From positions 1 to 6,057 of the forward strand of contig SVQJ01000113.1 in NCBI GenBank assembly GCA_015065395.1: 6,057 bases of DNA, in the 5' to 3' direction. The number at the start of each line of letters is the position of its first letter. The first letter of the stretch is position 1. This DNA comes from Oscillospiraceae bacterium (GTDB taxonomy: Bacteria > Bacillota > Clostridia > Oscillospirales > CAG-272). The position numbers were made by a program, and so were the translations under genes. Below, piece after piece: positions 1 through 4,945 of the stretch. Under the pieces are notes generated by a model, which was not told the origin of the DNA, ran no database searches, and was given only the letters and a program-made list of their open reading frames with translations.

Positions 1-204
1 CCTCGCCTTTCCATCCTTACCCCATGGGCGTTCAGAACTACGAAGCCGTAATTGATCCTGCCCGTTTCTGAGGCGGTCTATTTCTGTTGCACTTTCCCGG
101 AGGTTACCCTCGGCGGACGTTATCCGTTATCCTGCCCTGCAGTGCCCGGACTTTCCTCACACCAATACCTTTCGGCACCATGGCGCGCGGCAGTCCGATT
201 TCCC
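1..204 (-). ncRNA. rnpB: RNase P RNA, type A, 5' portion (3' end beyond window)
   Basis: This is the catalytic RNA of ribonuclease P, which removes 5' leaders from pre-tRNAs. Read on the minus strand it shows the hallmark conserved segments in order. GAGGAAAGTCCGGGC (CR I after P3) is at 158-144. A P8-like hairpin GGATAACGTCC is at 125-115. A P9-like hairpin GAGGGTAACCTC with a GTAA tetraloop is at 111-100. AGTGCAACAGAAA is at 93-81, followed by AGACCGCC at 79-72. A P12 stem closed by GGGC/GCCC spans about 63-26, and GGTAAGGATGGAAAGG is at 21-6. Upstream of CR I a P3 helix with a GAAA loop can be drawn (CGCCA/TGGTG and TGCC/GGTA). The separate P8/P9/P12 organisation fits the ancestral type A common in Clostridia. 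About 200 nt are present against 350-400 for a full molecule, so P1's 3' strand and the CR IV/V core lie off the left edge. The 5' end is estimated at 199-204 and is uncertain by about 10 nt. The identification itself is firm. Confidence 0.95.
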
Positions 205-208
205 AATT

Positions 209-237
209 ATTTTACAGTATATCGCTTCTTTCCAGAA
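209..237 (-). promoter_or_regulatory. Candidate rnpB promoter inside the end of the yitT-family gene
   Basis: On the minus strand TAAAAT (214-209) would be a -10 box for a start near 202. It is 17 bp from TTCTGG (237-232), a poor -35 match. TATACT (221-216) is an alternative -10. The TAA of TAAAAT is also the stop codon of the upstream gene. The site is weak, so rnpB could instead be processed from a yitT-family read-through transcript. Confidence 0.28.
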
Positions 238-1153
238 CCTTATCGCTCTTTTTCTTGAATGAGAAGCCGTTTCCGCTAACCTCACTGACTCTGGTGACTA
301 TCATGAAGGCATCGGGGTCAGCAGCAAGGATGAGCTTCTTTGCGCGGGCGAGCTGACGTGTGGAGATGATGGACATCACCATTTCGCAAGGCTCTCCGGA
401 CAGACCCTTTCTTGAAGAGATAAGTGTGATACCCCTGTGCATTTCCGTAAGGATAGCGGCGCGCACCTCTTCAAGATTGTTGGAGATAACGGATATCTGG
501 ATCTTTTCCGTACCCATTACCATCACCTGATTAACTACAAAGGAGTTGACGGCGATCATTATAACACCGTAAAGCAATTCGTTTATATTGCTGGTTATGA
601 GCTGCATTGATATAACCACCACGTCAAAGCAAAGGAGGGTGGTACCCACGGGGGCGCCGGTGAGTTTGTTTATAACAAGGGGAGGGATATCCATACCGCC
701 GGTGGAGGCTCCTGTTCTTGCAACGGCACCGATTGAGATTCCGATAAGAAGACCGGTAACCAGAGCGCAAAGCATAATATCGCTGTGAACGTTATTGAAG
801 CCTTTGAAATCGATGCCTTTTTCCGCAACTCTTTGGAAAATATAAAGGAACATAGGATAAAGCACCGTACTTGCGGCAGTGGTTATGGCAAATTTTTTGC
901 CAAGCACAACAGCTCCCAAAACGAAAAGACCTGCATTTATAACAAAAACTATGTAAGAAACGTCGATCGGCCAGTCCTTGGGGATGAAATGCTCAAGGAA
1001 GATAGAAATACCCGTAACGCCGCCGAGAACGAGACCTGAGGGCATAACGAAAAGGGCTACTGCGAAAGCATAAAGGGCATTGCCGGCAACGAGAACGATG
1101 CTGTTTCCTATAACAGAGAGAACCTTCTTCTTTTTTGAGATACCGTTTTTCAT
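212..1153 (-). CDS. YitT family membrane protein (DUF161 + DUF2179)
   Basis: The 313-residue product is a polytopic membrane protein of the YitT/YqfU/YebC-neighbour type found in many copies in Firmicutes; the transported substrate of the family is not established. After a basic start (KKKK at 7-10) come about five to six hydrophobic segments: roughly 12-36, 41-55, 65-83, 92-107, 126-146 and 170-212. Family signatures are PSGLVLGGVTGIS (38-50) and GASTGGMDIPPLVINK (148-163), the glycine-rich repeats typical of the N-terminal domain. The C-terminal soluble part (about 215-296) is the DUF2179 domain, an ACT-like fold, with RGIT (240-243), ADPDAFMIV (278-286) and a GNGF motif (294-297). Length is close to the usual 280-300, with a slightly longer basic tail. 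The ATG has GAGG four bases upstream, and a strong promoter lies 32-60 bp upstream. Its stop codon nearly abuts rnpB. The family assignment is secure; the physiological role is unknown. Confidence 0.93.
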   Translation of the reverse strand: MKNGISKKKKVLSVIGNSIVLVAGNALYAFAVALFVMPSGLVLGGVTGISIFLEHFIPKDWPIDVSYIVFVINAGLFVLGAVVLGKKFAITTAASTVLYPMFLYIFQRVAEKGIDFKGFNNVHSDIMLCALVTGLLIGISIGAVARTGASTGGMDIPPLVINKLTGAPVGTTLLCFDVVVISMQLITSNINELLYGVIMIAVNSFVVNQVMVMGTEKIQISVISNNLEEVRAAILTEMHRGITLISSRKGLSGEPCEMVMSIISTRQLARAKKLILAADPDAFMIVTRVSEVSGNGFSFKKKSDKVLERSDIL

Positions 1154-1170
1154 GTTTCCTCTTCATATAA

Positions 1171-1187
1171 ATTACTTTATAAGTAAT
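1171..1187. promoter_or_regulatory. Perfect inverted repeat at the yitT-family start site (candidate operator)
   Basis: ATTACTT-TAT-AAGTAAT is a perfect 7-bp inverted repeat with a 3-bp spacer. Its right arm overlaps the -10 box (1185-1190), and its centre (1179) coincides with the predicted transcription start near 1178. A dimeric repressor bound here would block initiation. The regulator is not identifiable from the window. The sequence is AT-rich, so chance occurrence is possible. Confidence 0.5.
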
Positions 1188-1213
1188 ATACCACCAGGAT
1201 AAAATTTTGTCAA
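1185..1213 (-). promoter_or_regulatory. Vegetative (sigma-A type) promoter of the yitT-family gene
   Basis: On the minus strand the -35 box TTGACA (1213-1208) matches consensus perfectly. It is 17 bp from TATATT (1190-1185, 5 of 6), which is preceded by TGG, giving an extended -10 (TGn). The predicted start is near 1178, leaving a leader of about 25 nt before the ATG at 1153. This is the best promoter in the window. Confidence 0.85.
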
Positions 1214-1327
1214 TGAGAAGGCAGATAAATTTATTATTTATTGTTTTTTGGCTTTTCGCCGTAATATGTCCTCTTTCGCTACTGACGGGGAGGTAATATA
1301 GAATAAAAACGAAAGGCGGACACATAA

Positions 1328-2278
1328 ATGATGCAAAACATGAAGGCTGTGAAAAGAACGGCAATAACGATCACGGCTCTTGCTTTTATTCTTCTGCTTG
1401 TCTTTTCCTCCTGTAACGGAGAAGAAAAGGGCGGGGCAATGGCTGAGGATGCGAATAGTACTGATATAAAGGATTTTTACATAGCCGCGGCAAATTCTCC
1501 GGTTGAATCCCAATGTGCCGCCCTTATGGGAGATGAGCTTCTTTCAATGGGTTACAGCTGGGATATGGGTATCGTCGATCCAATGGATGAGGAAGCTTTT
1601 TCCTGTGCTCTTTCCGGAGGATATAGGGCGGTGATCTGTGTGGGCAGAGATGTGTTGGAAAGCTATATTTTTTTGAAAACCTCTTTGCCATGCCTGTATT
1701 GCATCGTTGATAATTCTCCGTACAGGCCCGAGAGGGAGCTTTCGGGAATCTGTCCCGTCATATCCGTCACCGATATGGTAAAGGCAAGCGTCACTCTTTT
1801 CGGCTCTGACAAATGCTTTTCAATAATTTCCTTTGAACGGGGTGCTGTTGATGTGCAGGATGCCTGCGATTACCTGGATGAGGCCGCTGTGGATTATACG
1901 GTGGAGGCCTTGGGAGACAGAGGTGTGGAATCGGGCATTGCCTCTGCAAAGGAAAAGGGCTGTGATGTGATAATTATTTCTGACGGCGACAGCATCCGTG
2001 AGCCCATATCCGCAGATACGGGACTGAAGACCGTTATCAGAGGCCGGGGGAGCGGAGCTTTGGGTGCATCGCTTGCCTTTTCCCTGGATACGGCAAAGAT
2101 CGCAAGGACTATGGCAAGCCTTTGCGATGAAATGATGAGGGGAACAGACAGCAGCGCAAGCCGAGAGGATGATGGGGGATATTATATTCTGTTTATAAAC
2201 CGAGCCGTGAGAGAAACCTTATCGGACAGCGCGGTAGGAATTACCTCCGAAAGCTATGACATCGTGATAACGGAATAA
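1328..2278 (+). CDS. Lipoprotein, probable divergent ABC_sub_bind-type periplasmic-binding protein
   Basis: The 316-residue product has a lipoprotein signal: a basic start, a hydrophobic stretch (about 11-26) and a lipobox-like FSSC with the acylated Cys at 29, then a short Gly/Glu linker. The mature part looks like a two-lobed type I periplasmic-binding fold with alternating strands and helices. FYIAAANSPVESQCAALM (50-67) is a first strand and helix. AVICVGRDVL (101-110) and CDVIIISDGDSI (212-223) are Rossmann-like strands ending in acidic loops. The C-terminus (about 244-315), with LGASLAFSLDTAKIARTM and later FINRAVRETL...VGITSESYDIVI, resembles the end of the PF04392 family (TrpX-like, pattern iNlktAk.lGitip...), by recall and not by search. 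The start at 1328 is supported by AAGGCGG eight bases upstream. No ABC permease or ATPase genes are adjacent, so the partner and ligand are unknown. It ends 3 bp from the convergent spoVAE stop. Lipoprotein status is confident; the family is tentative. Confidence 0.8.
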   Translation: MMQNMKAVKRTAITITALAFILLLVFSSCNGEEKGGAMAEDANSTDIKDFYIAAANSPVESQCAALMGDELLSMGYSWDMGIVDPMDEEAFSCALSGGYRAVICVGRDVLESYIFLKTSLPCLYCIVDNSPYRPERELSGICPVISVTDMVKASVTLFGSDKCFSIISFERGAVDVQDACDYLDEAAVDYTVEALGDRGVESGIASAKEKGCDVIIISDGDSIREPISADTGLKTVIRGRGSGALGASLAFSLDTAKIARTMASLCDEMMRGTDSSASREDDGGYYILFINRAVRETLSDSAVGITSESYDIVITE

Positions 2279-2281
2279 TTG

Positions 2282-2647
2282 CTATTTTCTTTTCGATCGA
2301 AAAACGATGGCAGCCAGCAGTCCGAAAATCAGAGCGGCGCTGATGCCTCCTGCAGCGGCACTCATTCCTCCGGTCAGCGCTCCGAGAAGACCTCTTTTAT
2401 CGATTTCTCCCCGAACTCCCTCGGCAATAAGATTTCCGAATCCTGTGAGGGGAGTGGTAGCACCTGCTCCCGCAAAATCCACGAGATGCTGATACAATCC
2501 CAATCCTCCCAGCACCACGCCCGCAACCACATACATGACCAGTATACGGGCGGGAGAAAGCTTTGTTTTGTCAATGAGTATCTGGGCAACTATGCACATT
2601 GCGCCGCCAACCGCAAATGCTTTCAGTATGGGTACGATCTCTTCCAT
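2282..2647 (-). CDS. spoVAE: Stage V sporulation protein AE (SpoVAE/SpoVAEb)
   Basis: The 121-residue product is a small integral membrane protein of the SpoVAC/SpoVAEb family. It is part of the forespore inner-membrane complex that moves Ca-dipicolinic acid into the developing spore and out on germination. Recognisable features are AFAVGGAMCIVAQILIDKTK (10-29), SPARILVMYVVAGVVLGGLG (31-50), the highly conserved FAGAGATTPLTGFGN (58-72), and a final hydrophobic helix LLGALTGGMSAAAGGISAAL (87-106) running to about 115, before the basic tail RSKRK. Length equals the usual 116-121, which favours SpoVAE over the longer SpoVAC. The ATG shares its A with the TAA stop of spoVAD (TAATG), and GGAGAGGAG lies just upstream inside spoVAD, so translation is probably coupled. 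There is no visible terminator after its stop, which lies 3 bp from the end of the convergent lipoprotein gene. Confidence 0.95.
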   Translation of the reverse strand: MEEIVPILKAFAVGGAMCIVAQILIDKTKLSPARILVMYVVAGVVLGGLGLYQHLVDFAGAGATTPLTGFGNLIAEGVRGEIDKRGLLGALTGGMSAAAGGISAALIFGLLAAIVFRSKRK

Positions 2648-3693
2648 TATTTTTTCTCCTCTCCGGGGAAGGCTCTTCCTTTTATGTGAACAAGATGTGC
2701 TATTGCAGGGATCGTCATTCCCTGCTGTACGCTCATGGTATTCATAAGAGCACCTGTTCCCACGAACACAACGTCCTCAAGCTGCGCGCTTCGGATATCC
2801 TTCAGTATTCCTGCGCTGAGCACCGTGGCACTGCAGCCGCAGCCACTTGCGCCCGAATGCTTGTCCTGCTTTTTTCGGTCATATATCATGAGTCCGCAAT
2901 CCATGTGGACGTCAGATATATCCGTATTTCTGTTTTTCAGTATATCCTTCAGTATTTCGCTTCCCTCATAGCCTAAGTCCCCTGTCAGTATAAGGGAGGG
3001 CATTTTTCCTCCGTCCTGAAAATATCTTTCGATAGTATCAGCGGCAGCGGGTGCCATTGCCGCACCCATGTTGTTTGCATCGTTTATTCCTGCGTCCACT
3101 ATTCTGCCCGGGCACACCTCTAGGATCTCGGCTATACAGATGTCGTCTCCCTTTGCACATCTTTGTGCGTCCGCTATATTTGCGGAGAGAATGAACGAGC
3201 CGCTTCCCGTAACCGTCCACTGTGCGGTCGGCGGTCGTTGTCCACCGTATTCCAGGGGAGATCTGAACTGGCGTTCCGCAGACGCGTTGTGCGAGGATGT
3301 AACTGCTGCTACCCTTGCAGAATATGCAGATGAGATCAGAGAGCCCAGCATCAGCCCCTCCGCCGCGGTGGAGCAGGCTCCGTAGAGCCCGATAAAGGGC
3401 GTTTCAAAATCCGAGAGCCCAAAAGCCGATCCGATGCACTGATTAAGAAGATCTCCGGAAAGGATCATATCTATTTCTCCATCGCAAAGAAGTCCCTTTG
3501 CAAGAGCCTCTGAAAGTGCAAGCCTTTGCAGTTCGCTTTCTGCTTTTTCCCATGTGTCGCAGCCGAAGGTGTCGTCCCCGCGTATTGCAAAATCAAAAAG
3601 CTCACCCATGGGGCCCTCGGCCTCGCTTTGACCTACGACTGAGGCGTCGGAAATAATGTAAACCGGCCGGTCGAGCTTGTATATATTTTTCAT
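2647..3693 (-). CDS. spoVAD: Stage V sporulation protein AD (SpoVAD), dipicolinic-acid-binding component
   Basis: The 348-residue product (the family is usually about 335-345) is the soluble, thiolase-fold SpoVA subunit, which sits on the outer face of the spore inner membrane and binds dipicolinic acid. Visible landmarks are PVYIISDASVVGQSEAEGPMG (10-30, in two parts), the thiolase-like nucleophile-elbow region LYGACSTAAEGLMLGS (103-118, Cys107), SSHNASAERQFRSPLEYGGQ (133-152), the Thr/Gly-rich TAQWTVTGSGSFIL (156-169), LTGDLGYEGSEIL (236-248), the DCGLMIYD segment (265-272), a Gly/Cys-rich SGASGCGCSA (280-289) and VFVGTGALMN (309-318). Canonical thiolase catalytic triads are not expected, because SpoVAD is a binding protein. 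The start is supported by GGAG six bases before the ATG. It overlaps spoVAE by one base. Unusually, spoVAC does not precede it. A forespore-type promoter lies directly upstream. Confidence 0.96.
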   Translation of the reverse strand: MKNIYKLDRPVYIISDASVVGQSEAEGPMGELFDFAIRGDDTFGCDTWEKAESELQRLALSEALAKGLLCDGEIDMILSGDLLNQCIGSAFGLSDFETPFIGLYGACSTAAEGLMLGSLISSAYSARVAAVTSSHNASAERQFRSPLEYGGQRPPTAQWTVTGSGSFILSANIADAQRCAKGDDICIAEILEVCPGRIVDAGINDANNMGAAMAPAAADTIERYFQDGGKMPSLILTGDLGYEGSEILKDILKNRNTDISDVHMDCGLMIYDRKKQDKHSGASGCGCSATVLSAGILKDIRSAQLEDVVFVGTGALMNTMSVQQGMTIPAIAHLVHIKGRAFPGEEKK

Positions 3694-3717
3694 GTTTTTC
3701 TCCGTTTTCGTTTTTTA

Positions 3718-3747
3718 TACTTTGCCCCCTTTTCGTTGAAAAATGCA
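3718..3747 (-). promoter_or_regulatory. Candidate forespore sigma-G/sigma-F promoter of spoVAD-spoVAE
   Basis: On the minus strand TGCATT (3747-3742) resembles the sigma-G/F -35 (GYATA type; 5 of 6 to TGCATA). It is 17 bp from CAAAGTA (3724-3718), 5 of 7 to the sigma-G -10 CATACTA. The GGGCAAAGTA context also nearly fits the sigma-F -10 (GGnnAnAhTr). The predicted start is near 3711, 18 nt before the ATG. In Bacillus subtilis the spoVA operon is transcribed by sigma-G, which makes this location sensible. Confidence 0.5.
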
Positions 3748-3765
3748 TGATAACGGATGTATTTT
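3736..3765 (+). promoter_or_regulatory. Candidate vegetative-type promoter facing away from spoVAD
   Basis: TTGAAA (3736-3741, 5 of 6 to the -35 consensus) is followed after 18 bp by TATTTT (3760-3765). The predicted start is near 3772, just ahead of the small ORF at 3786. It interleaves with the minus-strand spoVAD promoter, so the two could not be occupied at once. The 18-bp spacer and imperfect -10 make it moderate at best. Confidence 0.4.
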
Positions 3766-3785
3766 GTGAGTGAGGACCGGAAATT

Positions 3786-3893
3786 ATGAAAAAACTCTGC
3801 AAAAAACTTAAAGAATGGGGTTCACTAAGGTTTGCAAGGCAAAAGATGCCGTGCTGTACCCTGCACGGCGGCACCATAGGTGACATAAACTGA
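3786..3893 (+). CDS. Candidate 35-residue basic peptide with CCxxH motif (unrecognised)
   Basis: An ATG at 3786 opens 35 codons ending in TGA at 3891-3893. The N-terminal half is strongly basic (MKKLCKKLKEW, 1-11), and the C-terminal half holds KMPCCTLHGGTIGDIN (20-35), with adjacent Cys24-Cys25 and His28. There is no signal peptide or membrane segment. GAGGA (3772-3776) lies nine bases before the ATG, a promoter-like pair lies upstream, and the stop codon is inside the left arm of a perfect palindrome that can terminate transcription, so it has the parts of a self-contained transcription unit. I do not recognise the family. Small clostridial Cys-Cys peptides with putative metal-binding roles and peptide-signal precursors have a similar size, but no assignment is justified. 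The same transcript could instead act as a small RNA: it contains a 6-bp hairpin, CCGTGC/GCACGG (3849-3854 with 3863-3868). Real coding status needs conservation evidence. Confidence 0.4.
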   Translation: MKKLCKKLKEWGSLRFARQKMPCCTLHGGTIGDIN

Positions 3894-3943
3894 AAAGAGA
3901 AAAGCGCACAAACGAGCTCGTTTGTGCGCTTTTCTCTTTTCAG
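3890..3943. terminator. Perfect 54-bp palindrome, bidirectional terminator
   Basis: Both 27-bp arms are exactly complementary, meeting at GAG|CTC (3916/3917). Each strand therefore reads an A/G-rich flank, a GC-rich stem core (GCGCACAAACGAG with its complement), then TTTTCTCTTTTCAG. That is a symmetrical intrinsic terminator usable by the small plus-strand unit (stop codon at 3891-3893) and by the minus-strand DUF4358 lipoprotein gene, which ends 82 bp away. The complementarity stops abruptly at A3889/G3944. Confidence 0.85.
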
Positions 3944-4024
3944 GGCATTTCTTCTTTCGTTATCTTTGTTCTTTTGAAATTTTTTCGGTTCTTTCCATGA
4001 AAGGAAAGAGCTAGATCGCAATTA

Positions 4025-4801
4025 TCAGAAAGCGTCGTTCACTATATCCGCCATTTTGTCAACGTAAGGAGAAACCAGATAGAAAACGTAATCTCCCTTT
4101 ACAATTATCTCACCCTTAGAGGCGATTGCATATTCCTCGGGAAGATAGTCTTTTGTGGAGGCTTTCTTGTTTTTTAGGGCAATTTTTGCAAGATCAGCTA
4201 CTTTTTTGCAGGAATCCTTATCAGTAGTCTTGATTATCCATATTTCGTCCACATCTATGCCGGTCTCGCTGCAGGCAACGATAGCCTCATCGTAGTAGGA
4301 GGACATGATGCCGTAGAAATCGGACATGAACATTTCATCGAGATGTATAAGCCCGGGCATTTCTCCCACGCCGCAAAGCTTTTTGTACAATTCGTCAATA
4401 TCTATTTCTTTTTTGCCATCGGTATCCTTGGAGGGTGTATCCTCATGGGGCTCCTTTTCGGCATCCTCGGCTTTGTCGGTGTCCTTATTCTCTTCAACTT
4501 TTCCGTCTCCCGTGGAGGGAGCTTTATCGGTGTCTGCAGAAGAGCTGTCTGTATCCTTAGCTTCGTTGTTTTCGTCAGCGGAGCCGCTCTGGTTGTTTTC
4601 GCTATTGTCGGGGTCCTTATTGGCAGGGTCCTTATTTATGACCTCTTCACCGTCATTTGTGTTTGGATTTTCATTGTTATTGTTATCTTCTATAGTGGTC
4701 TCTTCCTTTTCCATATCATCGTTTTTCTTGGCAGAGCAAGCGCAAAGCACGAGAGAAAGGGCGAGGATGGCGCAAAGAACAAATAAAAATCTTTTTTTCA
4801 T
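4025..4801 (-). CDS. DUF4358 domain-containing lipoprotein
   Basis: The start is taken at the ATG at 4801 (258 residues). GGAG lies six bases before it, whereas the in-frame ATG at 4813 has no spaced Shine-Dalgarno site. Residues 1-22 form a lipoprotein signal (MKKRFLF, hydrophobic core, LCAC lipobox, Cys22). Residues 23 to about 128 are a low-complexity hydrophilic tether rich in Asp, Glu, Asn, Lys, Ser and Thr, with repeated NKDP and KDTD motifs. The folded C-terminal part (about 131-258) matches the DUF4358 pattern by recall: DIDELYKKLCG, then DEIWIIKTTDKDSCKKVADLA (185-205, in two parts), a YLPEEYAIASKGEIIVKGDYVFYLVS stretch spanning 219-244, and a final VDKMADIVNDAF. The domain has no known function and is common as an exported lipoprotein in Clostridia. 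It follows the SGNH lipoprotein gene on the same strand after 144 bp, and the two may share a transcript because no good promoter of its own was found. Confidence 0.85.
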   Translation of the reverse strand: MKKRFLFVLCAILALSLVLCACSAKKNDDMEKEETTIEDNNNNENPNTNDGEEVINKDPANKDPDNSENNQSGSADENNEAKDTDSSSADTDKAPSTGDGKVEENKDTDKAEDAEKEPHEDTPSKDTDGKKEIDIDELYKKLCGVGEMPGLIHLDEMFMSDFYGIMSSYYDEAIVACSETGIDVDEIWIIKTTDKDSCKKVADLAKIALKNKKASTKDYLPEEYAIASKGEIIVKGDYVFYLVSPYVDKMADIVNDAF

Positions 4802-4814
4802 GATGATCTCCATT

Positions 4815-4831
4815 CCGCCGCTTTACGGCGG
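4815..4831 (-). promoter_or_regulatory. GC-rich hairpin directly upstream of the DUF4358 ribosome binding site
   Basis: On the minus strand CCGCCG-TAAAG-CGGCGG forms a 6-bp all-GC stem with a 5-nt loop. It ends a few bases before the GGAG Shine-Dalgarno site. There is no U-tract after it in either direction (TTTTT precedes it on the minus strand), so it is not an intrinsic terminator. It may be a 5' leader structure affecting mRNA stability or ribosome access. No known riboswitch or thermometer class is recognised. Confidence 0.4.
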
Positions 4832-4840
4832 CAAAAATAT

Positions 4841-4866
4841 TGTTGAAGCTTGTCCGAGCTTCATCA
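4841..4866 (-). terminator. Inverted repeat between the two lipoprotein genes (weak terminator or processing site)
   Basis: The minus strand reads TGATGAAGCT-CGGACA-AGCTTCAACA, an inverted repeat with 9 of 10 paired positions, followed five bases on by ATATTTTT. It lies about 80 bp after the stop of the SGNH lipoprotein gene. It could be a partial terminator that lowers expression of the downstream DUF4358 gene. The stem is only moderately GC-rich and the U-tract is displaced, so efficiency is doubtful. Confidence 0.38.
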
Positions 4867-4945
4867 GAATAAAAAATGTGTTAGGTCACAATTCTTGGGA
4901 GTGTTTTTTGATTTTTTACGCTGTATTCTTGGCTTTTGCAGAGGC

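Noticed and set aside
52..356. Plus-strand frames at the left end
   Set aside because: They overlap the RNase P RNA and the 3' end of the yitT-family gene in antisense and have atypical composition.
1266..1301. 11-codon upstream frame (ATG to TAG) before the lipoprotein gene
   Set aside because: No Shine-Dalgarno site precedes it and it is too short to separate from chance.
1241..1327. Promoter for the plus-strand lipoprotein gene
   Set aside because: TAATAT and TAGAAT -10-like hexamers exist, but none has an acceptable -35 at 16-18 bp, so no promoter was called.
2290..2303. 14-bp perfect palindrome TTTTCGATCGAAAA at the end of spoVAE
   Set aside because: It lies inside coding sequence, is AT-rich, short and without a loop or U-tract, so it is unlikely to be a terminator or a specific site.
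3990..4009. Inverted repeat TCTTTCC/GGAAAGA just past the DUF4358 stop
   Set aside because: It is a 7-bp low-GC stem with no following U-tract on either strand. The strong palindrome further on is the better terminator.
3602..4021. Minus-strand 139-codon frame across the spoVAD upstream region
   Set aside because: It overlaps the start of spoVAD out of frame, runs through the palindrome and promoters, and shows no recognisable domain. In particular it does not look like SpoVAC.
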